DNA from: CAZMGD01 sp964565705
GTDB lineage: Bacteria > Actinomycetota > Acidimicrobiia > Acidimicrobiales > Ilumatobacteraceae
Length of the DNA: 12,272 bases
Direction: 5' to 3'
NCBI GenBank assembly: GCA_964565705.1
Contig: CAZMGD010000119.1
Location: forward strand, 1-12,272
The translations under genes were made by a program, and so were the position numbers. Positions 6,301 to 12,272 of the stretch are shown here, piece by piece (position 1 is the stretch's first letter; each line of letters begins with the position of its first letter). The notes beneath the pieces are model-generated. The model did not search any database. It was not told where the DNA came from and saw only the letters and a list, made by a program, of their open reading frames with translations.

Positions 6301-7121
6301 TCGACGCCCACGTCCACGTCGTGTGCCGCGACGACGAGCACTTCCCGCTCGGCCCGACGGGTGCGGGCAGCGACTGGTGGCGCACGACCGGCGATGCCCA
6401 GAGCGTGCTCGCAGCGCTCGACGCGTCGGCCGTCGACCACGCCGTCGTCGTCCAAGCCGTGGGCGTCTACGGCTACGACTGCCGGTGCGCCTGGGCGACC
6501 GTCGCGGGATCGGACGGCCGGTTCGTGTTCGTCGGTGCGGTCGACATGGACGGCGACGATCCGGCCGCTGCGCTCGGCGAGCTCGCTGCCACCACCACCC
6601 TGGCCGGCGTGCGGACGTTCGGGGTCGGCGCCGCCGGCACCGCATGGCTGGAGGACGGCCGGGGCGATGCACTCTGGGAGGCGGCGTCCGAGCTGGGCAC
6701 GGTCGTGGTGCCGACGATCTTCACCGACCGGCTGCCGCAGCTGCGTGCCCTGATCGACCGCCACCCGGCGGTGACGGTCGCCCTCGACCACTGCGGTTTC
6801 CCCGACATGGCCCCACCCGAACGGCGCGACGACCTGCTTGCGCTCGCCGAGCTGCCGGCGCTGCACCTCAAGGTCACGTCGCACAACCTCCACCAGGCAG
6901 ACGACCCGGCGGCGTTCCTGGATCGCGTCGTGGAGGTCTTCGGCGCCCATCGGCTCGCCTGGGGCTCCGACCACCCGCAGCACCAGTCACTGACCTACCC
7001 GCAGATGGTGGCGCTCGCCCGCCAGGCCTGCCGCCACCTCTCACCTGACGAGCAGGACGCGTTCCTCGGTGGCACGAGCCGCCGCCTCTGGTTCGAAGGA
7101 GCCACCGCCGATGCCCGCTGA
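6297..7121 (+). CDS. Amidohydrolase-2 family lactonase-like hydrolase (LigI/COG3618 type)
   Basis: This 274-residue TIM-barrel hydrolase starts MIDAHVHVV, with the HxH pair H5/H7 at the end of strand 1. Further matches are a PTIFTDRLPQL segment, the strand-6 motif ALDHCGFPD (H165), K192 in LHLKVTSHN and WGSDHP (D225) at strand 8. A DHxGxP motif with no strand-5 histidine is the pattern of the COG3618 clade, which includes 2-pyrone-4,6-dicarboxylate lactonase (LigI) and fuconolactonase-like enzymes. Lactone or ester hydrolysis is therefore more likely than amide cleavage or decarboxylation. The substrate is unknown. I chose the ATG at 6297 because it overlaps the upstream stop (ATGA) and the HxH motif follows at once. 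The open frame from 6180 is a shadow. The gene overlaps the nitroreductase gene by 11 nt. Confidence 0.87.
   Translation: MIDAHVHVVCRDDEHFPLGPTGAGSDWWRTTGDAQSVLAALDASAVDHAVVVQAVGVYGYDCRCAWATVAGSDGRFVFVGAVDMDGDDPAAALGELAATTTLAGVRTFGVGAAGTAWLEDGRGDALWEAASELGTVVVPTIFTDRLPQLRALIDRHPAVTVALDHCGFPDMAPPERRDDLLALAELPALHLKVTSHNLHQADDPAAFLDRVVEVFGAHRLAWGSDHPQHQSLTYPQMVALARQACRHLSPDEQDAFLGGTSRRLWFEGATADAR
7096..7101 (+). promoter_or_regulatory. Shine-Dalgarno AAGGAG of the nitroreductase gene
   Basis: A consensus AAGGAG lies inside the 3' end of the lactonase gene, nine bases before the ATG at 7111. It favours that start over an in-frame upstream start at 7069. Confidence 0.7.
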
Positions 7122-7800
7122 CCCGCCGTTCGACCTCGCCCAGATCGACCGCCTGCTGACGACCACGAAGGCGGTGCGCCGCCGGCTGGACCTGAGCCGC
7201 GCGGTCGATCGCGCGCTCGTCGTCGAGTGCATCCGCCTCGCCACCTACGCGCCCAACGCGTCGAACGCGCAGGAGTGGCACTGGCTCGTCATCGACGACC
7301 CCGACGTGCGCGCCGCGGTCGGCGAGCAGTACCGCAAGGTCACGGTGCCCGCGGTCGAACCGATGCTCGCCCGCAAGCTCGCCGACGGCGACGAGGCGGG
7401 CGCCCGCATCTCGCGCTCGATCCTCTACCTCGCCGAGCACATGGGCGAGGTGCCCGTGCTGGTCATCCCCTGCTACGACGTCGAGGCGGCCCACGAGCGC
7501 TATGGCCGGCTGCGCGGCGAGGAGTTCGCCCCGCACCGCATGGAGCCGGGGATGTACGCGTCGATCTACCCGGCAGTGTGGAGCTTCCTGCTCGCCGTGC
7601 GCAGCCGCGGGCTCGGCTCGGTGCTGACGACCGCCCACCAGATCGACCAGCCGGCGATGGCCGACATCCTCGGCATCCCCCACAGCTGGGACCAGACGGC
7701 GATCCTGCCCGTGGCCCACACGACCGGCGGTGACTTCGTGCCCTCGCCGCGCACACCCGTCGACGACTTGATCATCTGGAACCCGCGAGGAGCGCGATGA
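7111..7800 (+). CDS. Nitroreductase-family FMN oxidoreductase
   Basis: This 229-residue flavoprotein has the N-terminal FMN-phosphate-binding arginine cluster (TTKAVRRRLD, R23-R25), the second motif APNASNAQEWHWLV (residues 48-61) and the C-terminal GLGSVLTT segment (167-174). These are the usual landmarks of NAD(P)H-dependent nitroreductase-family enzymes. Members reduce nitro groups, quinones, enones or activated double bonds, and some dehalogenate or take part in flavin cleavage, so the substrate is open. The central insert with AEHMGEVPVLVIPCYD and HERYGRLRGEEF is typical of an actinobacterial subgroup. The start is ATG at 7111 with AAGGAG nine bases upstream. The stop overlaps the next start (ATGA). 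It would supply the reductive step of the operon. Confidence 0.9.
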   Translation: MPADPPFDLAQIDRLLTTTKAVRRRLDLSRAVDRALVVECIRLATYAPNASNAQEWHWLVIDDPDVRAAVGEQYRKVTVPAVEPMLARKLADGDEAGARISRSILYLAEHMGEVPVLVIPCYDVEAAHERYGRLRGEEFAPHRMEPGMYASIYPAVWSFLLAVRSRGLGSVLTTAHQIDQPAMADILGIPHSWDQTAILPVAHTTGGDFVPSPRTPVDDLIIWNPRGAR

Positions 7801-8837
7801 CCACCTACGAACCTGAACTGCTGGAGTTGCCCGAGGGCGCGGACCTCACCGACGTCTTCGAGGCCCGCGGCCTCGGCGACGGCCTGCCACTCGTCGCGCC
7901 GACAGCCGAGCGAGTCGCGACGATGCTCGAACACGCCACCGGTGACGCCGACGAGGTGCTGTTCACGCTGCAACCGCGATCAGGGATGGTGACCCGACGG
8001 ATCGCCGCGATCAACGCGGTGATGGCCGGATGCAAGCCCGACGTGTTCCCCGTGGTGCTCACCGCGCTGCGCGCGCTCGCCCGTCCCGAGGTGAACCTCC
8101 GCGGGGTGAACGCCACCACGCATCCGGTCGCGCCGATGATCATCGTCCACGGCGAGGTGGCTCGCACCGCCGGCTTCCACGCCGGGGTCGGCTGCTTCGG
8201 ACCCGGCAACCGCGCCAACGCGACGGTCGGCCGGGCGGTCCGCCTCGTGCTGCTGCACGTCGCCGGCGCCAAGCCCGGCTTCGGCGACGCCGCCACCCAG
8301 GGCCAGCCGGCGAAGTACACGTACTGCGCGGCGGAGAACCTCGCCGAGTCCCCGTGGGAGGGCTACGCGCTGAGCCGCGGCGTCGACGCGCCGAGCGCCG
8401 TCACCGTGCACTGTGGCGAGGGGCCGCACAACGTGCACGACCAGGAGGCTGGCGGCGAGCCGCGGCTGATCCTCGACAAGATGGCATCGGCGATGTCCAC
8501 GCTGGGGATGAACAACGCGCCGATCAGCCAGGCCGAGTACTTCGTGATCCTCGGGCCCGAGCACGCGGCGAGCCTGGCCCAGCGGGCGTTCACCCGGCGC
8601 GACGTGCAGTCGTACCTCTTCGACCGGGCGCGGTTGCCGGCCGGGCTGTTCCGCCGCCACTTCAGCGAGCTGGCGTGGGCGCAGTGGATGAAGAGCGTCG
8701 CCGACGACCACATGCTCCCGATGACCGCCGAACCCGACAACATCCGCGTGCTCGTCGCCGGCGGGCCCGGCAAGCACTCCCACCTCGTGCCCTCGTGGGG
8801 CATGACCCGTAGCGTGACGCTGCCCGTCGAGGGCTGA
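7797..8837 (+). CDS. Conserved protein of unknown function, partner of UGSC-family gene
   Basis: This 346-residue protein has no recognisable catalytic domain that I can name. The obvious family-like motifs are AGCKPD (C79), GCFGPGNRANATVGRA (residues 132-147, C133), KYTYCAAENLAESPW (C177), a VHCGEGP turn (C206) and a C-terminal VLVAGGPGKHSHLVPSWG. I recall similar GPGNRANATxGRA proteins in several phyla near UGSC-type genes, but this is memory and not a search. There is no signal peptide or membrane segment, so it is probably cytosolic. Several cysteines (79, 133, 177, 206) next to Gly-rich or polar loops suggest cofactor, metal or thiol chemistry together with the CGSC protein that follows 13 nt downstream. 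Start and upstream stop overlap as ATGA. Confidence 0.85.
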   Translation: MTTYEPELLELPEGADLTDVFEARGLGDGLPLVAPTAERVATMLEHATGDADEVLFTLQPRSGMVTRRIAAINAVMAGCKPDVFPVVLTALRALARPEVNLRGVNATTHPVAPMIIVHGEVARTAGFHAGVGCFGPGNRANATVGRAVRLVLLHVAGAKPGFGDAATQGQPAKYTYCAAENLAESPWEGYALSRGVDAPSAVTVHCGEGPHNVHDQEAGGEPRLILDKMASAMSTLGMNNAPISQAEYFVILGPEHAASLAQRAFTRRDVQSYLFDRARLPAGLFRRHFSELAWAQWMKSVADDHMLPMTAEPDNIRVLVAGGPGKHSHLVPSWGMTRSVTLPVEG

Positions 8838-8850
8838 GAGGAGTTCCGCC

Positions 8851-9414
8851 ATGACCGCGACCGAGACCTCCACGATGGTGTACCTGCCGGACTCCGCTCC
8901 GGGGCTGGATCCCATCGCGCTCGCGCCCTCGCCGGCGTCGCTGGCCGGGTTGCGCATCGCCGTGCTCGACAACGGCAAGCCCAACGCCGTCGAGGTGATG
9001 ACCCGCGCCGCTGAGACGCTGGCCGCCCGCACCGGCGCGACCGTCTCCCTCGTGACGAAGAAGGGCCCGAGGGGCATGTCGGCGAACGCAGCCATCCCCG
9101 TCGCCGAGGACATCTTCGAGCGCCTGCTCGCCGAGTCCGACGTCGTGATCACCGGGTCCGCCGACTGCGGCTCGTGCACCGCCTACTCGGTGCACGACAC
9201 GATCGAGCTCGAGCGCGCCGGCAAGCCCGCTGTCGTCGTGACCACCACGAAGTTCGAGCCGATCGCGTCCACGCTGTCGGCCAGCCTCGGCCTGCCGGGC
9301 ACCCGCCGCCTCGTGCTGCCACACCCGATCGGCGGCACCGACGAGCCCACCCTCCACGAGTGGGCCGACGCCGCCGCCGACCGCCTGATCGCATTGTTCA
9401 CCGGCCGCACGTGA
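8851..9414 (+). CDS. UGSC-family protein, cysteine (CGSC) form
   Basis: This 187-residue protein resembles the UGSC family, named for a U-G-S-C motif in which the first residue is selenocysteine in some members. Here the motif is CGSC at residues 106-109 (SADCGSCTAYSVHD). The first codon is TGC at 9166-9168, so this copy needs no selenium. A Rossmann-like N-terminal part (LRIAVLDNGKPNAVEVM), an ITGSADCGSC loop after a strand and a KPAVVVTTTKFEP strand-turn suggest an alpha/beta fold. The CxxC geometry implies redox or thiol-nucleophile chemistry, but the reaction is not established to my knowledge. GAGAGGAG lies a few bases before the ATG. It is the last gene of the plus operon, 13 nt after its conserved neighbour. 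Confidence is high for the family and low for function. Confidence 0.85.
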   Translation: MTATETSTMVYLPDSAPGLDPIALAPSPASLAGLRIAVLDNGKPNAVEVMTRAAETLAARTGATVSLVTKKGPRGMSANAAIPVAEDIFERLLAESDVVITGSADCGSCTAYSVHDTIELERAGKPAVVVTTTKFEPIASTLSASLGLPGTRRLVLPHPIGGTDEPTLHEWADAAADRLIALFTGRT

Positions 9415-9456
9415 CGGGGGGTGCCGACCGCCAGGGGAGGGTCCAGCATCACGGTT

Positions 9457-9480
9457 GCGGGGTCACCCAGATGTGCCCGC
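9457..9480. terminator. Imperfect GC-rich hairpin between convergent genes
   Basis: GCGGG-GT-CAC, loop CCAGAT, then GTG-CCCGC can pair over eight base pairs with a two-base bulge. It sits in the 78-bp gap between the UGSC stop (9414) and the convergent amidohydrolase stop (9493), so it could end transcription from both sides. Neither side has a T-run, so it is not a classical intrinsic terminator. The rest of the gap shows nothing else. Confidence 0.3.
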
Positions 9481-9492
9481 ACGCTCGCGGTG

Positions 9493-10341
9493 TCAGGTGA
9501 GTCCCAGCACTCGCCGGAGGTTGCCGCTGAGGATCGCGGACTTGGCCGTCGCGTCGAGCTGTGACGCGAGGAGTTGCTCCAGGGGGTAGCTGCGCCGGTA
9601 GGCGAGGGGCACCGAGTACATGTCGGTGCCGAACACCACGCGCTCGTGGCCGAAGCGAGCGACGAAGTGCTCGACGAAGTCGAACGAGTACACGAGGCTG
9701 GTGTCGAACACCAGGTTCGGTGCGTCCGCAGCGGCGCGCGTGATCTCCTTGGTCCGCTCGAACCCGGAGAACCCGTCGAGCACGACGATCGTCGTGTCCG
9801 GGACCGTCTCGGCCAGCTCGACGATCTTCCACGGCGCCTCGTCCGCGGCGTCGGCATAGCTGTGCACGAATGGCACCAGCCCGACGGCCGCGGCCTCGAC
9901 GATCAGCCGCTCGACGAGCGGGCTGTCGGTCGAGACGCCCTGGAAGCGGGTGTGAAAGCTGACCCCGACGTGGCCGAGATCGCGCCGGATTCGTTCGAGC
10001 TCGGCGATCGAGCGATCGCCGTGCAGTGGCTCGACGATCCCGACCGCGGCGACGAACCGGTCGGGATGGCGGTCGCGGTAGGCCGCGATCGCGTCGTTGA
10101 CCGCCGACGTGTCCGCTTGCCCGTCGGGGCGGAGGTACTCGTGGGTCGGGATGACCACGGACTGGTCGACGCCGTTGTCGTCCATGATCGCCAGGCGGGC
10201 CGCGACCTCGTCCGGATCGTCGCTCCAGGAGAGGTCGGGCGTGAAACGCACCGGCCCGCTGTCGGCGGCAGACGCCATCAGCGACGGCACGGAGCCGACG
10301 TGGTGGTGGCAGTCGATGATGTGGAACCCGTCGCGCGCCAT
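9493..10341 (-). CDS. Amidohydrolase-2 family protein with altered metal site
   Basis: This 282-residue TIM-barrel protein has DCHHHVG near its start (H12/H14 as the HxH pair), a strand-5 histidine (PFVH, H160) and a strand-8 aspartate (VVFGTD, D240), as in ACMSD-like and related amidohydrolase-2 proteins. The strand-6 position, normally His in 'DHxG' or 'HxGG', reads VLDGFSG here, so that His is absent (Gly190). Reaction and substrate are unknown. Hydrolysis or decarboxylation of a carboxylated compound is the family norm. The frame stays open upstream to 10587, but the ATG at 10341 is preceded by GGAGGGG (10346-10352) and lies just before the HxH motif. It is transcribed towards the plus operon and is divergent from the EthD-like gene. 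Confidence 0.87.
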   Translation of the reverse strand: MARDGFHIIDCHHHVGSVPSLMASAADSGPVRFTPDLSWSDDPDEVAARLAIMDDNGVDQSVVIPTHEYLRPDGQADTSAVNDAIAAYRDRHPDRFVAAVGIVEPLHGDRSIAELERIRRDLGHVGVSFHTRFQGVSTDSPLVERLIVEAAAVGLVPFVHSYADAADEAPWKIVELAETVPDTTIVVLDGFSGFERTKEITRAAADAPNLVFDTSLVYSFDFVEHFVARFGHERVVFGTDMYSVPLAYRRSYPLEQLLASQLDATAKSAILSGNLRRVLGLT

Positions 10342-10399
10342 GCGTCCCCTCCGGCTCGGCTCGCCTGCAGTCTGACCCGCCGCGCGAGGCTCGCGGGTG
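10342..10399. promoter_or_regulatory. Short divergent intergenic region
   Basis: This 58-bp region separates two divergent genes, so both promoters should be here or slightly inside the genes. It contains the GGAGGGG Shine-Dalgarno (10346-10352, minus strand), a GAGG at 10386-10389 for the plus gene and repeated GGCTCG units. I see no convincing -10 or -35 hexamers. Confidence 0.35.
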
Positions 10400-11113
10400 A
10401 TGAGCGCAGCCGGCCTGCTGATCGTGGCAACCAAGTGCAACCAGCCGCCCCGCGAAGAGGAATGGGAGGCCTGGTACGACGACGTGCACCTGCCCGACCT
10501 GCTCGACGGCTGGGACGGCGGCGACGGCCCGACCGTCGCCACGCGCTGGGCGCTGTCGCGCAAGCCGGAACCGGGGATGCCAGGCATCGGCTTCTCTCAC
10601 GTGACGATCTACGAGTTCGCCGGCGACCCGACCGCCGCCGCCCGCCACCTCGCCGCGCGCCAGTCGCAGCTGCACACCGACGGACGCGTCCACCCGACGC
10701 ACGCGGTCGTCGACGCCGCCGTGTTCGTCGCCCACGGGCGCTGGAACGCGAAACCCGATCCGTCCGATGCGCTGCGCGGTCACATCCTCGCCCATGTGTT
10801 CCCGAACGACCCCGACCTCGAGCAGGAGTGGGACGCGTGGTACGACGCCCAGCACCTCCCGGACATGATGGCGAGCGGCGCGTTCGCGGCGGCGACGCGC
10901 TGGCAGCGCGCACCGCGTCACACGGTGGGCCCCAACCACCTCACGCTGTACGACGTCGCGCTCGACTCGATCGACGAGGCGGTGGCCCGCTCTGCTGCGG
11001 TGATGCCCGACCTGATCGCGGCGGGCCGCAAGCACCGCGCGCACACTGGCGCGATGACACTGACCCTCGTGCCGAGCGGCCGCCACGGTGGCGCCGGCTA
11101 TCGCCCTCGCTGA
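10400..11113 (+). CDS. Duplicated EthD/Dabb-like (dimeric alpha-beta barrel) protein
   Basis: This 237-residue protein is an internal duplication. EWEAWYDDVHLPDLL (residues 21-35) with VATRW (46-50) recurs as EWDAWYDAQHLPDMM (142-157) with AATRW (164-168). Each half then runs into a strand such as HVTIYEF or HLTLYDV. The W-Y-D-x-x-HLPD helix followed by strands is typical of ferredoxin-like, dimeric alpha-beta barrel proteins (EthD/Dabb/ABM type), which normally pair two subunits. Here one chain could form a complete barrel. Family members are small accessory enzymes or binding proteins in catabolism, and the role here is unknown. The start may be ATG at 10400 or GTG at 10397, with GAGG at 10386-10389 serving both. 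It precedes the F420-type oxidoreductase by 13 bp and is likely cotranscribed. Confidence 0.82.
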   Translation: MSAAGLLIVATKCNQPPREEEWEAWYDDVHLPDLLDGWDGGDGPTVATRWALSRKPEPGMPGIGFSHVTIYEFAGDPTAAARHLAARQSQLHTDGRVHPTHAVVDAAVFVAHGRWNAKPDPSDALRGHILAHVFPNDPDLEQEWDAWYDAQHLPDMMASGAFAAATRWQRAPRHTVGPNHLTLYDVALDSIDEAVARSAAVMPDLIAAGRKHRAHTGAMTLTLVPSGRHGGAGYRPR

Positions 11114-11126
11114 GATCGGACCACCC

Positions 11127-12035
11127 GTGAAGTACTTGATCCAACACCCGGAGCCGATCGGCGTCGACGTCGACCTGTTCGCCGCCGGCGACGTCGTGCC
11201 CGTCGCCCGTGCCGTGGAGGCGGCGGGATGGGACGGGCTCGCATTCACCGAGCACCCGGCGCCCGGCCACCGTTGGCTCGCTCAGGGCGGCGGGCACCAG
11301 ACGCTCGATCCGTTCGTCGCTCTCGGCGCGGCGGCCGCGGTCACCGAGCGGATCACGCTGCTGACGTACCTCGCTGTGATCCCGTACCGCAACCCGCTGC
11401 TGCTCGCAAAGGCCGCGGCGTCGGTCGACATGATCTCGAAGGGTCGGTTCGTGCTCGGCGCGGGCACCGGCTACCTGAAGGGCGAGTTCTTCGCGCTCGG
11501 CGTCGACTTCGACGAGCGCAACGAGCTGTTCGACGAGGCGTTGGAGGTGATGCCGCTGCACTGGAGTGGCGAGCCGTTCAGCTACCAGGGCAAGCACTTC
11601 AACGCCCGCGACATCGTCGCTCGGCCGTCGCCGCGGCGCTCGATCCCGATCTGGCTCGGCGGCAACTCGAAGCTGACCCGCCGCCGCGTCGCCCAGAAGG
11701 CGCAGGGCTGGATGCCGATGCCCGGCCCGCCGGAGATGGCCGCGACCACGCGGACCGCGCACCTCGGAGGCCTCGACGAGGTCGCCGCGGCGATCCGGGA
11801 CGTGACGGAGCAGGCCGGGGAACGCGCCAGCGAGCTCGACTTCGTGGTGCTCTACACCGACGACTCGATCCTGCGGCCAGACGTCGACGTCGAGCGTCAT
11901 CGTGACGCGCTCGGCGCGATCCGCGATGCCGGCGCGACCTGGGTGTCATTTGCCTGGGACTTCACGTCCGAGGCGGACACGCTCGCGTTCGTCGACGGCT
12001 TCGCCGCGACCTACCTCGGCGGCGACCGCATCTGA
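11127..12035 (+). CDS. LLM-class (luciferase-like) probable F420-dependent oxidoreductase
   Basis: This 302-residue TIM-barrel protein of the bacterial luciferase-like family shows FTEHPAPGHRWLA (residues 40-52), LDPFVALGAAAAVTERITLLT (60-80), the loop IPYRNPLLLAKAAASVD, RFVLGAGTGYLKGEF (107-121), DFDERNELFDEALEVM and PIWLGGNS (174-181). These are landmarks of the actinobacterial LLM subgroup usually assigned coenzyme F420, although FMN use cannot be excluded from sequence. The substrate is unknown. I chose the GTG at 11127 (MKYLIQHPEP), which is 13 bp after the upstream stop and matches typical N-termini. An upstream in-frame GTG at 11088 would overlap the previous gene and add a non-homologous leader. 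It follows the EthD-like gene and lies 19 bp before the carboxypeptidase gene. Confidence 0.9.
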   Translation: MKYLIQHPEPIGVDVDLFAAGDVVPVARAVEAAGWDGLAFTEHPAPGHRWLAQGGGHQTLDPFVALGAAAAVTERITLLTYLAVIPYRNPLLLAKAAASVDMISKGRFVLGAGTGYLKGEFFALGVDFDERNELFDEALEVMPLHWSGEPFSYQGKHFNARDIVARPSPRRSIPIWLGGNSKLTRRRVAQKAQGWMPMPGPPEMAATTRTAHLGGLDEVAAAIRDVTEQAGERASELDFVVLYTDDSILRPDVDVERHRDALGAIRDAGATWVSFAWDFTSEADTLAFVDGFAATYLGGDRI

Positions 12036-12054
12036 GCGGCGCGAGGATCGAGCG

Positions 12055-12272
12055 ATGTTCGATCGCTACCTTCGCTACGCCGAGCTGACCGAGGCGGTCC
12101 AGGCTCTCGCCGCTGACCACCCCGACCTGGTCGCGCTCGAGAGCTACGGCACCTCGCACGAGGGCCGCAACCTCTGGCTGCTGACGATCACCGACAGCTC
12201 GACCGGCGAGCACGACACGAAGCCGGCGCACTGGGTCGACGCCAACATCCACGCGACCGAGCTGACCGGCAG
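12055..12272 (+). CDS. M14 zinc carboxypeptidase, N-terminal fragment (runs off window)
   Basis: Seventy-two complete codons are visible before the right edge. The start is ATG at 12055 with GAGGA about seven bases upstream. The fragment has the M14 opening: a YLRYAELTEAVQALAADHPDLV helix region, ESYGTSHEGRNLWLLTI, then WVDANIHATELTG with the zinc-binding H-x-x-E. There is no signal peptide in the visible N-terminus, so a cytosolic enzyme is suggested. The second zinc histidine and catalytic glutamate would lie outside the window. It hydrolyses C-terminal peptide bonds if typical, but related M14 proteins act on other amides. A functional link to the upstream LLM gene is plausible only from the 19-bp spacing. 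Confidence 0.88.
   Translation, partial: MFDRYLRYAELTEAVQALAADHPDLVALESYGTSHEGRNLWLLTITDSSTGEHDTKPAHWVDANIHATELTG

Noticed and set aside
6297..7121. Missing strand-5 histidine in the lactonase-like protein as an anomaly
   Set aside because: The COG3618/LigI clade normally lacks it, and the PTIFTDRLPQL and DHCGFPD pattern is standard for that group.
8835..8850. TGA of the unknown protein as a possible selenocysteine or readthrough into the UGSC gene
   Set aside because: The downstream gene is in a different frame (13-nt gap) and has its own Shine-Dalgarno and ATG, so this TGA is an ordinary stop.
10353..10396. Repeated GGCTCG units as a possible operator
   Set aside because: The units are short, unevenly spaced and GC-rich, which is expected by chance in this composition.
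9449..11248. A 599-codon minus-strand frame and an overlapping 518-codon plus-strand frame (9574-11130)
   Set aside because: Both cross several real genes in other frames or antisense, have Arg/Ala-rich shadow composition and lack recognisable motifs.

Overview
The window is dense, high-GC DNA with short intergenic gaps, many GTG starts and 1-4 base stop/start overlaps. Together with an IclR regulator, an F420-type luciferase-like oxidoreductase, a NarI/Fe-S reductase and TANNNT-type -10 boxes very close to start codons, this suggests a chromosome segment from an actinomycete, perhaps an Acidimicrobiia-like lineage. That placement is inference. I see no tRNA, rRNA, CRISPR array, transposase or attachment site, and no gene-free stretch longer than about 80 bases.

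Layout. (1) 1-1426, minus strand: the N-terminal membrane half of an Fe-S oxidoreductase that runs off the left edge, preceded by a stand-alone cyclic-nucleotide-binding domain protein. (2) 1473-5983, minus strand: a tightly packed operon, in transcription order SDR dehydrogenase, FMN-dependent L-2-hydroxyacid oxidase homologue, D-2-hydroxyacid dehydrogenase, IclR regulator and phosphoglycerate mutase. Every junction overlaps. (3) 5984-6057: an AT-rich divergent control region. It has a good sigma-70-type promoter for the minus operon and TCGA-centred sites spaced exactly 21 bp apart, which look like a repressor operator. (4) 6058-9414, plus strand: a five-gene operon of a NifU-like CxxC mini-protein, a LigI/COG3618-type lactonase, a nitroreductase, a conserved protein of unknown function and a UGSC-family protein (Cys form). 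(5) 9493-10341, minus strand: a second amidohydrolase-2 protein. (6) 10400-12272, plus strand: a duplicated EthD/Dabb-like protein, a luciferase-like F420 oxidoreductase and the start of an M14 zinc carboxypeptidase.

How it may fit together. Regions 2 to 4 read as one inducible module for a small organic acid or ring-derived compound. The plus-strand enzymes would reduce and hydrolyse it, and the minus-strand enzymes would interconvert hydroxy and oxo acids. The IclR protein is the obvious candidate to sense it and bind the phased sites. The L-type oxidase and D-type dehydrogenase side by side could in principle invert a 2-hydroxyacid centre. The most interesting parts are the UGSC/unknown-protein pair, the hydroxyacid oxidase with Asn where the family has Tyr129, and the glycolytic mutase gene coupled to a catabolic regulator. 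The substrate cannot be read from the sequence.
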